Below are positions 32,483 to 41,150 of a stretch of 64,000 nt of DNA, piece by piece. The number at the start of each line of letters is the position of its first letter. Position 1 is the stretch's first letter. The stretch lies in contig DASXGW010000004.1 in the NCBI GenBank assembly GCA_036488875.1, forward strand, positions 558,001 through 622,000, in the 5' to 3' direction. Below the pieces are notes generated by a model that did not search any database, was not told the origin of the DNA, and saw nothing but the letters and a program-made list of their open reading frames with translations. This DNA is from Candidatus Baltobacteraceae bacterium (GTDB lineage Bacteria; Vulcanimicrobiota; Vulcanimicrobiia; Vulcanimicrobiales; Vulcanimicrobiaceae). The position numbers were made by a program, and so were the translations under genes.

Positions 32483-34610
32483 GCAGCTCTTCGAGAAACT
32501 CGGGTGCGGTGGTCCCGCGGGTTACGCCGCCGGAGGCCGTCACGACGGCGCCGGCGCGCGCTCTGCGCAAGGCGTAGATAAACGCACGCCGCTCGCGTTC
32601 GTTGTAGCCTTCGCGGGCTTTGGTGCGCGCGACGTAATACGTAAACTTTGCCGTGCGCGACGCGCGGCATTCGCCGACGTTCTCCTTGGGAACCATGCCC
32701 AAACGTTGGCTGAACAGGAAGGCGTCGGGAACGTACCAGCGCGGAAACGTTCCGGCCCCGGCGCCCACGACGGCGACGTAGTCGAACTCCCTCCCGCGCG
32801 CGGCTTCGACGCTGAGTAGTGAGACGAAGCCGTCCGATTCGGTCGCCTCGCAGGATTCGAGCTCGGTGCTCGCACGCTGTTCGGCGTACGCCAACACGTC
32901 GCCGAGCTTCGCGTCGGGATGTTCTTCTAGAAACGCGTTCAATCTCGCCAGCAGCCGTCGCAGGACGAGCTGCTGCGCGCGCGCGCTCGCGGAATCGTCA
33001 TCGCCGTCGACCGCCAGCGCGTCTTGCCACACCGCGCGGGCGAACGTCTCAAACGATGCGGCGCGTGCGTGCTCGATCCATTTCGCGCGCTGCTCGCGAA
33101 ACTTCACCAATCGCTTGCGTGCGATGTCGCCGAGCGCGGCGTCCTGCTCGCCGCGCACGACGTTCCAGCCCAGCCGCAGATCGCGCTTGGGATCCCACCG
33201 GCTTTTGCGCGCCGTCGGGACCGGTTCGTCGTCGACCGTAAACAGCGGCGCTTGAGGACTGGGCGGTTCGCTGCACAGAATCGCGAGCGACGCGTCCGAA
33301 AGGCCGAGTGCCGCGCTCGAGAGCGTGCGCAACATCCAGTCGTGCCGGAACGCATCGTAGACGTTCCATAGGAGCGCCAGAGCGTCGAGCGCGCGACGGT
33401 CGGAAAAAACGTTGGCGTCGCCGCCGGTCGCCACCGAAACGCCGCGCTCGAGCAGCGCGCGTTCGTAGAATTCGGCGTCGCGTATCGAGCGAAGCAGAAC
33501 CGCGACGCGATGCGGCGGCGTTCCCGCGTCGAGCCACGCTTTCACGCGATCGGCAACGAACGCCGCTTCTTCGCGTTCGGACTTTGCGCGGTGCAGCGTT
33601 AGCGTGCTCGCCGCGTCGCGCGGCACGGAGATGCGCTCGTGGCTGCCCGAGATGCGGCGGCAAACCGCGTCGATGACGTCGGGCGAGCGCCGCTGTAGCG
33701 TCAGCTCGACGCGCGTAGCGGCGCGTTCGAACGCCGCCTCGGGCGGCGTCACGCGTACCGCGGCGATGGCCGAAGACGGATCGCCGCACAACGTCACGCC
33801 GTCGAGCGTCTCACCGTAGATCGCCGTCAGCAGTGCGAGCTCGGCGGTCGTGAGATCCTCGGCGTTGTCCACGAACGCAACGGGGTGCTTGGCGCGCAGA
33901 TCGGACGCCAGTGCGGGATGGCCGTGCAGCCGGTCGATCGCGGCGCAGACCGCGTCGCGTCCGGTCATTAGTCCGGTCGTCGCAACGAGCTGGACATACG
34001 ACTCGTACAGCTTGGCGAGAATCTTCGCCAGGTCGACCTCGCGCCGGTGCTGCCGCCGCAGCTCGTTGGGCGTGACGTCGAGCGAGTCGTGATACGTTTG
34101 TTTGGTGGCCGCCAGGAGCGCTGGGCTCGCCAGGTTCGGCGGTTTGGCGTAGAACTCGGTTGCGCCGCCGAGCGATCGCGCGAGAAAATCGGCGGGAGAA
34201 ATGCGCGCGTCGCGCAGCTTACGGATCAAGCGAAATGCCGACTCGACGAATCGCTCGGGCGATCGCAGGCCGGGGACTTCAGGATCGAGTTGTTCGGCCG
34301 CAAACTCTTCCCACTCGAGTTGGAAGAGCGGCTCGCAGGCCCGTTCGAAGAGCAGCGATGCTTCGACGTCGTCGATCCGGCGCACGTGGTCGCCGCACGC
34401 CTCCAGCGTTTCGAACGCAAAGGCGTCCAAGCGCCGCTCGCCGGTGAAGACTAGCGGCTCCGACGGAGCGAGCTCGCGGCGCGCTCGCTCGATCCGCGCG
34501 TTCAACGCGTGCGTCTTTCCCGTGCCCGGCAAGCCGAGAATCGCGAGGCACCGGTCGAACGGTGTGTCGACTGCGATGCGCTGCTCGTCGTCGATGTCGA
34601 TGGCGATCAC
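32457..34610 (-). CDS. AddB-like UvrD-family motor protein
   Basis: A 717-residue protein related to UvrD/AddB. Walker A GLPGTGKT (26-33) is intact, but the Walker B region reads FVDNAED, lacking the DE pair of active helicases. GDPSSAI and the C-terminal YVARTKAREGY segment mark the second motor domain. No nuclease domain is attached; that function is in the neighbouring gene, whose stop overlaps this GTG start (GTGA). The pair looks like an AddB-type subunit encoded by two genes. A nearby addA is not seen. Confidence 0.75.
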   Translation of the reverse strand: MIAIDIDDEQRIAVDTPFDRCLAILGLPGTGKTHALNARIERARRELAPSEPLVFTGERRLDAFAFETLEACGDHVRRIDDVEASLLFERACEPLFQLEWEEFAAEQLDPEVPGLRSPERFVESAFRLIRKLRDARISPADFLARSLGGATEFYAKPPNLASPALLAATKQTYHDSLDVTPNELRRQHRREVDLAKILAKLYESYVQLVATTGLMTGRDAVCAAIDRLHGHPALASDLRAKHPVAFVDNAEDLTTAELALLTAIYGETLDGVTLCGDPSSAIAAVRVTPPEAAFERAATRVELTLQRRSPDVIDAVCRRISGSHERISVPRDAASTLTLHRAKSEREEAAFVADRVKAWLDAGTPPHRVAVLLRSIRDAEFYERALLERGVSVATGGDANVFSDRRALDALALLWNVYDAFRHDWMLRTLSSAALGLSDASLAILCSEPPSPQAPLFTVDDEPVPTARKSRWDPKRDLRLGWNVVRGEQDAALGDIARKRLVKFREQRAKWIEHARAASFETFARAVWQDALAVDGDDDSASARAQQLVLRRLLARLNAFLEEHPDAKLGDVLAYAEQRASTELESCEATESDGFVSLLSVEAARGREFDYVAVVGAGAGTFPRWYVPDAFLFSQRLGMVPKENVGECRASRTAKFTYYVARTKAREGYNERERRAFIYALRRARAGAVVTASGGVTRGTTAPEFLEELRAVTNHRA

Positions 34611-35869
34611 CGTCCGAAGCGCTCGCGTTCCGGCGGCGGCTTTTGCGCGCACGCCGCGGCGTAGGCGCAAAACGTGCACGCTTCGGGATCGTCCGTTGCG
34701 TCAAAAGTGCGGGCGCGTCCCGAGGCCAGATCGGAACTAACGTCGATCATTCGGGAGCGCGCGCGTTCCAAATCTTGTATGACGGCGGGATCGATCTCCA
34801 CGACCACCGGCCGAACGTCGAGCCGGGCGTCTTTGAGGGGCACGAGCGTCAGCCGCCCCACGCGATCGCCCTCGGCCGTGCGCGCCCAGTAATAAAAGGG
34901 AAGTTGAACGTCGGAGAACTTTCGGATTTTTTCGCGGTACTCCGCGGCCGTCGTTGCGATGCTGCCGGTCTTATAGTCGACGACGGCGACCGTTCCGGTG
35001 CGCTCGTCGCGATCGAGGCGGTCGATGAAACCGACGAACTTTTGATCGCCCAGCTCGACGTTTGCCGGAACCTCGCGTCCGATCACGGCAAACGGCGCCC
35101 GCTTGGCTTCGGCGAGAAGCCAGTCGACGTAACGCTGCGCGGTACGCTGCGCGCGGCGGACCTGCAGCTCGAACGCGACGCGTGTCTCGAAGCCGTCGCG
35201 ATGGCGCTCGAATGCCCAGTTGACGTATTCTCGAATGCGCGCGCGCATGGCGTCTTCGTCGCCCGCGTTCGGCCGCGCGAACTCGCCGTGAAAATCTTCG
35301 AGCGCGCTGTGAAAGGCGGTGCCGTACGCCGACGCGGCCGAACCGCGATCTTCCACCGCTCCGCAGGCGTACCGGTAAAACCACTTGCGCGCGCATTCGC
35401 CGTACGCGTTGAGCGCCGACGCGCTGAAATGCTGCTGCCGCGCGAAGACCGGCCCCGGCGATTCGGCGTCGACTGCCTCAGACAACGCCACCGCGCTATC
35501 GTGCCGAGCTGCAGCGTCAGGCTGAGCGGGTCGAAGCGCATCGGCGATGCCGAATCCTTGCGCGATCGCGCCTTCCAGAGGTTCGTCCTCTAGTTCGGCG
35601 GCGCGTTCGGTGAGTCGCCGCAGCCGCCCGGCAAATGCTAAGAGCGTGTCGCGATCGGCGGTGGGCACGGCGAGGCGCTGCGCGTCGATCGCCTCGAGGA
35701 GGTCGACGCCGCGCGACGCGAGCGTTGCGTACGCCGCCCCGACATCGTGATCGACGCCGGAGTACGGCGAGCGCACGAGCTGTTCGAGCTCGATTTTGTC
35801 GCCGGTTCTGCACCAGCGTACGGCTGAAGAAAGGAACGCGCGGCGTTCGGCGACGTCGAGGACCACCAC
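34607..35869 (-). CDS. RecB-like PD-(D/E)XK nuclease with Fe-S cysteines
   Basis: A PDDEXK_1 (RecB/AddB-type) nuclease. SASALNAYGECARKWFYRY starts the nuclease domain; VGFIDRLDRD and VAVVDYKTG hold the catalytic Asp, Asp and Lys; QLPFYYWA follows. One Cys (ECARK) and the C-terminal CTFCAYAAAC (Cx2Cx5C) match the four cluster ligands of AddB. GTG 35869 is chosen because longer starts run into the divergent ubiX. It should work with the downstream AddB-like motor on broken DNA ends. Confidence 0.82.
   Translation of the reverse strand: MVVLDVAERRAFLSSAVRWCRTGDKIELEQLVRSPYSGVDHDVGAAYATLASRGVDLLEAIDAQRLAVPTADRDTLLAFAGRLRRLTERAAELEDEPLEGAIAQGFGIADALRPAQPDAAARHDSAVALSEAVDAESPGPVFARQQHFSASALNAYGECARKWFYRYACGAVEDRGSAASAYGTAFHSALEDFHGEFARPNAGDEDAMRARIREYVNWAFERHRDGFETRVAFELQVRRAQRTAQRYVDWLLAEAKRAPFAVIGREVPANVELGDQKFVGFIDRLDRDERTGTVAVVDYKTGSIATTAAEYREKIRKFSDVQLPFYYWARTAEGDRVGRLTLVPLKDARLDVRPVVVEIDPAVIQDLERARSRMIDVSSDLASGRARTFDATDDPEACTFCAYAAACAQKPPPERERFGR
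35515..35539. repeat. REP-like fragment inside the nuclease gene
   Basis: CGTCAGGCTGAGCGGGTCGA followed by AGCGC resembles the CTGAGC...GTCGAAG part of the element at 44991. It is translated in frame as part of a low-complexity linker ahead of the nuclease domain. Confidence 0.4.
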
Positions 35870-35921
35870 AGCACCACTTTGCTCCCAGGCGGACCTTGAC
35901 CCTGTGTACAACTGTGGGCGG

Positions 35922-36488
35922 ATGCGAAGGATCATCGTCGGGATCAGCGGAGCGAGCGGCAGCGCTTACGGTTACATGGCGCTGCAGGCGCTGCGCGCGA
36001 TCGGCGGTGTCGAAACGCATCTCGTCCTCACTCCCTCTGCACGGCGGACGATCGAGCTCGAAACCGAGATGAGCGGCGACGATTTCGAAGCGCTCGCCGA
36101 CGTGATCTATCGCGACGACGACTTGGCCGCGGCGATCTCGAGCGGCTCGTTTCTCACCGACGGCATGCTCGTGATTCCGTGCTCGATGAAGAGCGCGAGT
36201 GCGATCGCCCACTCGATGAACGGCAACCTCTTGGTGCGCGCCGCCGACGTGTGCTTAAAGGAAAAGCGCCGGCTAGTGCTCATCGTGCGCGAGACGCCGC
36301 TGCATCTGGGACATCTGCGCACGCTTGCGCTGCTCGCCGAAATCGGCGCCGTCATCCTGCCGCCGATTCCCGCCATGTACGCCAACCCGCAGACCGTCGA
36401 CGACATCGTCGCGCATACGGTGGGCAAGGCGCTCGATCAGTTCGGAATTGCCAACGAGCTCTTCAAACGCTGGCGTACGCCGGATTAG
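35922..36488 (+). CDS. ubiX: Flavin prenyltransferase UbiX
   Basis: Makes prenylated FMN, the cofactor of UbiD decarboxylases, from FMN and dimethylallyl phosphate. The 188-residue protein has GISGASGSAYG (7-17), SGSFLTDGMLVIPCSMKS and RETPLHLGHLRTL, as expected. The ATG is fixed by this N-terminus. No ubiD gene lies in the window. It leads into dacB after nine bases, probably co-transcribed. Confidence 0.95.
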   Translation: MRRIIVGISGASGSAYGYMALQALRAIGGVETHLVLTPSARRTIELETEMSGDDFEALADVIYRDDDLAAAISSGSFLTDGMLVIPCSMKSASAIAHSMNGNLLVRAADVCLKEKRRLVLIVRETPLHLGHLRTLALLAEIGAVILPPIPAMYANPQTVDDIVAHTVGKALDQFGIANELFKRWRTPD

Positions 36489-36497
36489 GAGGCCCTC

Positions 36498-38003
36498 GTG
36501 ATCATTGCTGCCGCCGCGCTAGCGGCTGCCGTCCAAGCGGCCTTTCACACGCCCCGTCTTCGCCATTCGATCGTGGCGGCCGAAGTTTACGATCTCGATA
36601 CGCATCGCGTGCTCTACGCGCATAACGAGCAGACGCTTATGGTGCCGGCTTCGACGACGAAGCTTTTGACCGAGGGGACGAGCCTCGCGCTGCTCGGACC
36701 AAACTTCCGCTACACGACGCCGGTCTATCGCACGGGCCCGGTGGACACGGGCGGCGTACTTCACGGCGACTTGGTTCTGGTTGCCAGCGGCGATCCAAAT
36801 CTGTCGCAACGAATTCAGCCCAATGGGACGCTCGCGTTCGAAAATGAAGATCACGCGTACGACGGATCGCCGGGAACCAAGGCGGTGCCGGGCGATCCGC
36901 TCGCAGTCTTGCGTGAGCTGGCGATTCAGGTCGTAAAATCCGGAATCAAATCGATCGACGGGCGAGTGCTCGTCGACGCATCGCTCTTTCCAGATCAGGG
37001 GCCCGAAGGCGGGACGGGGTGCATCGTCTCGCCGATCGTTGTGAACGACAACGTCGTCGACGTCATCGTGACGCCCGGGAAGAACCCCGGCGATCCGGTC
37101 GCCATCGCCGTGTCGCCGCAAACCGCGTACGTGACCTTCGTTAATAAAGCGATCACGGCGGGGTCGAAGGCCGACGCGACCATCGACATGAGCGACGACG
37201 TTACCGGTGCCGACGGCCGGCACACCGTTACGATCAAGGGCGTACAGCCTGCCGGTCCGAGCATTCTCTACGCGTACCGCGTGCCCGAGCCAAAGCGGTT
37301 TGCGCAGGATGCCTTTGCGAAAGCCTTGCAGGATGCAGGCGTATCGATGCAGCCGGAATCACCGGCTACCGCGACGGCCGAAGCCTCTCCGCTGCCGTAC
37401 GGGACCCAGACCCTCGTCGCGCAGCACGTCTCGCCGCCGCTTTCCGAAGATACCTACATCACGCTCAAGGTGAGTGACAATCTGCACGCCGCGCTCCTAC
37501 CCTTTATGTGGGCGGTGTATCTCGCGCACGCCAAGAGCGATTATCTGCGCGCCGGTTTCGCCCGCGAACGCTCGATGCTTCGCGGCGCCGGACTCGATCT
37601 GGGAAGCGCTGCGCAGCAAGACGGTGAAGGCGCGTTCGCGTACTTTACATCGGATTTCATGGTGCACTATCTCGCGTGGGCGCACAAGCAATCGTGGTAT
37701 CCGATGCTCTACCGCGGCTTGCCGATCATGGGCGTCGACGGTACGCTGGTCGACATTCAAAAACACTCGCCGGCCCGCGGCAAAGTGCACGCCAAGACCG
37801 GAACCAACGGCGGCACCGATTGGCTCAACGACGGAAGCGTGGTCGAAAAAGGCCTCGCGGGATACATGACAACGCGCAACGGTCACCACGTGGCGTTCGC
37901 GTTCTATCTGAGCGCTATGCTGGGCCCGCACGACGAAGAGACGACCGCCGTGGCTGGTCAAATCTTGGGGGCGATGGCGAGCGCTACGTACACATCGCTC
38001 TAA
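36498..38003 (+). CDS. dacB: D-alanyl-D-alanine carboxypeptidase, PBP4 type
   Basis: Peptidase S13 (DacB/PBP4) that trims or cleaves peptidoglycan cross-links. The 501-residue protein has a short hydrophobic N-terminus (likely signal), SxxK with Ser52 and Lys55 (ASTTK), the large S13 insert, SDN (VSDNLHA) and KTG (HAKTGTN). All catalytic motifs are intact. GTG start. The end overlaps the convergent ligase gene by four bases. Confidence 0.93.
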   Translation: MIIAAAALAAAVQAAFHTPRLRHSIVAAEVYDLDTHRVLYAHNEQTLMVPASTTKLLTEGTSLALLGPNFRYTTPVYRTGPVDTGGVLHGDLVLVASGDPNLSQRIQPNGTLAFENEDHAYDGSPGTKAVPGDPLAVLRELAIQVVKSGIKSIDGRVLVDASLFPDQGPEGGTGCIVSPIVVNDNVVDVIVTPGKNPGDPVAIAVSPQTAYVTFVNKAITAGSKADATIDMSDDVTGADGRHTVTIKGVQPAGPSILYAYRVPEPKRFAQDAFAKALQDAGVSMQPESPATATAEASPLPYGTQTLVAQHVSPPLSEDTYITLKVSDNLHAALLPFMWAVYLAHAKSDYLRAGFARERSMLRGAGLDLGSAAQQDGEGAFAYFTSDFMVHYLAWAHKQSWYPMLYRGLPIMGVDGTLVDIQKHSPARGKVHAKTGTNGGTDWLNDGSVVEKGLAGYMTTRNGHHVAFAFYLSAMLGPHDEETTAVAGQILGAMASATYTSL

Positions 38004-39448
38004 AGCATCGTCCTTAGCGCGGGTTTGTCGAGTTTGCCCATCGCGTTGCGCGGGAGTTGTTCGACGACGCGAATCTCCTTCGGAATCTTGAAGCTTGCGA
38101 GCCGCTCGCCCAGCCATGCATCGAGCGCGGCCGTATCCACGTTGCCTTCGGCTTCGATAAACGCGATAGGCAGCTTGCCGCGCGCCGCGTCCGGTTTGCC
38201 GACGACCGCGCACGCGCGCACGCCGTCGTACGTTTCGATCGTCGTTTCGACTTCACGCGGATAGACGTTGAAGCCGCCGGTGATGATCAGCTCTTTGATC
38301 CGCCCGACGATTTTATAAGCGTCGTTCTGGGCATCGTACGCTGCGATGTCGCCGCTGCGATACCATCGCGTGCCGTCGTCGTCGGTGGAAAACGCCGCCG
38401 CCGTCGCTTCGGGGCGCTTCCAATATCCGGAGAAAACGTTAGGCCCGCTAACGAGCAGCTCGCCGAGTTCGCCGTCGATGCGCACGCTCACGCCCGGGAA
38501 CGGAATGCCGACGCTGCCCGCGACGCGCGGCCCGGCGTACCGGTTGCCGAGCGCGAAGCCGAACTCGGTCGCGCCGTACCGTTCGAGAATCGACGCGCCG
38601 AAGAGCGACGCAAAATCCGCGTGGGTCTGCTCCGATAGCGCCGCCGATCCCGAGACGTACAACCGTAACGGCGGCGGGGGCTGCGCGCCGGTCTCGCGCA
38701 AGCGTTCGATCAGGCGCACGTACATCGTCGGAACTCCGAAGAACATCGTGACGTCGCCGCGGCTCAACCGTTCCAGTACGTCGCCGGCATCGAAACGCTC
38801 GCGCAGCAGCACGCGGCCGCCGGCGGCCAGCGACGACGTCAGTCCCGCAATCAAGCCGTGGACGTGAAACAGCGGCAGCGTGACGAGCAGCACGTCGCTC
38901 GATTCCCAGCGCCACGCGGCTCGCAGCTGCGACACGATGGCCGCGAGATTGCGATGCGAGAGCACCGCACCTTTCGAAGCGCCGGTGGTGCCGCTCGTAT
39001 AGACGATCAGCGCCGGATCTTCGGGATTCGGCCGATGCGGCACGTCGAGCGGTCGCACGTGCCCGTCGCGCGCGCACGTCTCGACCTCCGCCATGTCGAT
39101 CGCGCGCGTGCCGGTTTCGATCTCGGCTAAAAACGGCGCGGACGCCGACGAGCAGACGATCAACGACGGCGCGCTGTCGCCGAGCAGATGCGCGAGATCG
39201 TTTGCACGGTAGAGCACGTTGGCGGGCACCGCGATCGCACCCAGACGGAGCGCGGCAAGGTAGGCGTAGACGAATCCGTGGCGATTTTCGCTGTAGATCG
39301 CGACCCGATCGCCGGCCCGTACGCCGATCTCGGCAAAACGGGCGGCAACGCGTAAGGCTCCGTCGTGAAGCTCGCGGTGCGTCAGGTCGTCGAGTGCGTG
39401 GGCCCGAGCGCGATCGGCAAGCGCACCGTCGAAGAGATCGAGCAACAT
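38000..39448 (-). CDS. Acyl-CoA synthetase (AMP-forming), MatB-like
   Basis: A 482-residue adenylate-forming ligase with the P-loop YTSGTTGASKGAVLSH, ERYGATEFG, YRSGDIA and GRIKELIITGGFNVYPREVE, and the C-terminal catalytic Lys in PRNAMGKLDK. The short N-terminus and overall pattern resemble malonyl/methylmalonyl-CoA synthetases, but the acid substrate is not certain. It starts directly after the stop of the nucleotidyltransferase gene, as part of an ispE-NTase-ligase unit. Confidence 0.87.
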   Translation of the reverse strand: MLLDLFDGALADRARAHALDDLTHRELHDGALRVAARFAEIGVRAGDRVAIYSENRHGFVYAYLAALRLGAIAVPANVLYRANDLAHLLGDSAPSLIVCSSASAPFLAEIETGTRAIDMAEVETCARDGHVRPLDVPHRPNPEDPALIVYTSGTTGASKGAVLSHRNLAAIVSQLRAAWRWESSDVLLVTLPLFHVHGLIAGLTSSLAAGGRVLLRERFDAGDVLERLSRGDVTMFFGVPTMYVRLIERLRETGAQPPPPLRLYVSGSAALSEQTHADFASLFGASILERYGATEFGFALGNRYAGPRVAGSVGIPFPGVSVRIDGELGELLVSGPNVFSGYWKRPEATAAAFSTDDDGTRWYRSGDIAAYDAQNDAYKIVGRIKELIITGGFNVYPREVETTIETYDGVRACAVVGKPDAARGKLPIAFIEAEGNVDTAALDAWLGERLASFKIPKEIRVVEQLPRNAMGKLDKPALRTML

Positions 39449-40213
39449 CTATGGGTTGCGCGCGTTCACGAGCGCTTCGGCGAGCGCAATGTCGGTGACG
39501 CGGTCCACGTTCACTCCGGTTTCCGCAAACGGCGATACCAGCGCGCGCACCGGCGCGCCGAGAATCTTGGTGGCACGGGCCTCGGCTTGCGCGACGGTCA
39601 TCTGCCGCACCGCGAACCGCAGCAGCACGTCCCAGCCGAATAGCGACGCAAGCCGAATCGGACGTTTGCGCGCCGCGCCGAGGCGTTCGATGAAGCGCTC
39701 GAGCAGCGGAAGCGCGCGCGGCTTCATCGCGACGATGCCGCCGCCGCAGAACGTTCCGTCGCGCATACGCGCCCACGTGTGCGGCACTTGCGGAAAGCTC
39801 GCCACGTGCACGTTGCGCTCCACGCAGCCGTACACGACGTCGGCGTTCAGCGCGCTCGTACGCGCGGCGAAGTCATCGATTGCCGGTACGCTGAGGATGG
39901 GAAGATCCGATGCGACGATCAGCACGTCGGCGTCGGGGTCAAACCCCGACAATCCGCTGCGCAAGCTGTCGGTGATGCGCCGTCCGTCCGGGCGGAGTTC
40001 GTCGGCGGCGGCCAGATCGGCGCGGCCGCGAACCTCCGGGGGCGCCACGACGACGATGCGACCGATCGAACCCGACGCGCGCAGTGGTTCGAGCACGCGC
40101 GCGACCAGCGTCTTGCCGGCGATCTCCACGAACGCTTTATTGGGAGCGCCGGGCTGCTGCTGCGCGACCGCGTCGACCGGGCCGCCCGCCAAAACGACGG
40201 CGTCGTACGTCAC
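39449..40213 (-). CDS. MobA-like NTP transferase
   Basis: A 254-residue Rossmann-type nucleotidyltransferase with VVLAGGP at the N-terminus, NKAFVEIAGKTLVARVLEPL and IVASDLPILS (metal-binding Asp). It belongs to the MobA-like NTP_transf_3 group. It is not a typical IspD, although it lies next to ispE. GTG 40213 shares one base with the ispE stop (TAGTG), so the two are coupled. Substrate unknown. Confidence 0.8.
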   Translation of the reverse strand: MTYDAVVLAGGPVDAVAQQQPGAPNKAFVEIAGKTLVARVLEPLRASGSIGRIVVVAPPEVRGRADLAAADELRPDGRRITDSLRSGLSGFDPDADVLIVASDLPILSVPAIDDFAARTSALNADVVYGCVERNVHVASFPQVPHTWARMRDGTFCGGGIVAMKPRALPLLERFIERLGAARKRPIRLASLFGWDVLLRFAVRQMTVAQAEARATKILGAPVRALVSPFAETGVNVDRVTDIALAEALVNARNP

Positions 40214-41079
40214 TAAGGACGCCAGGCGGGCGTCGCCGCAAAGGCGGTGACGAAGCGCCGGTACGTTGCGTCGAGCGCGAGCGCGCGATCGACCTCCGCG
40301 ATGTGCGCCGGATCCGGCGCAATTGTAAAAACGCACGAGCCGGAGCCCGCCAGCAGCGCGTTCCCGGCGCCCGCGGCACGCAACGCGTCCAAGGTGATGC
40401 GAACCTCGGGCACCAGCGCGGCGATGGCGTCTTGAAAGTCGTTGCGCATCAGGGATTCGACCGTGCCGAATTCGGCGCGCTGCAGCGCTTCGACCATGCG
40501 AAGCGAGACGGACTCGTTCCGCGGCCGAATCGTACGTTCGCGCTTATCGAGTTCGGCGTACGCGACGGCCGTGGAGACGCCGGCCGGCGGTTTGACGACC
40601 AACGCGTGCCAAGCCGGCAGCGCACCGACCGCGGTGACTCGCTCGCCGGTGCCCTCGACCAACGCGCCGGTTCCCGCGAGAAAGAAGGGGACGTCCGAGC
40701 CCAACGAGCGCGCGACGGCCACCCAATCGCACGCCGGTACCGGTCCGAACGCGCCATCGGCCGCAGCGCGCAGTACCGCGCCGGCATCGCTCGAGCCGCC
40801 GCCGAGTCCGGCTTCCGACGGAATGCGTTTGCGCAGGCGCAGCGCGGCGTTGGGCTCCAGCCCGAGTGCGCGCAGCGCGCGCACCGCCAAGTTCCGCTCG
40901 TTGCCGAGATCGCCCCGGTCGCACTCGAACGAAAAGGCCGCTGCGGGCTCGATCGCCAGTTCGTCGGCCAAGGCGAGGGGCACCATGACGCTGCGGACGC
41001 CGTGGTATCCGTCGTCGCGGCGCGCGAGCACCTCGAGCGTCAGATTGATCTTCGCGGGGGCAAACAGGACTTGGGCCAC
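40213..41079 (-). CDS. ispE: 4-(cytidine 5'-diphospho)-2-C-methyl-D-erythritol kinase
   Basis: GHMP kinase of the MEP isoprenoid pathway. The 288-residue protein has APAKINLTLEV at the start and the ATP-binding SEAGLGGGSSDAG (88-100). First gene of a three-gene minus-strand unit and divergent from the glycosidase gene. Other MEP genes are not in the window. Confidence 0.95.
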   Translation of the reverse strand: MAQVLFAPAKINLTLEVLARRDDGYHGVRSVMVPLALADELAIEPAAAFSFECDRGDLGNERNLAVRALRALGLEPNAALRLRKRIPSEAGLGGGSSDAGAVLRAAADGAFGPVPACDWVAVARSLGSDVPFFLAGTGALVEGTGERVTAVGALPAWHALVVKPPAGVSTAVAYAELDKRERTIRPRNESVSLRMVEALQRAEFGTVESLMRNDFQDAIAALVPEVRITLDALRAAGAGNALLAGSGSCVFTIAPDPAHIAEVDRALALDATYRRFVTAFAATPAWRP

Positions 41080-41150
41080 GCTCCCTTGGTTTGGCGCGCC
41101 GACAGAAGGCGCCTCCGGTTCGCGCGACGCATGAGGAACGCTAAGAACAG

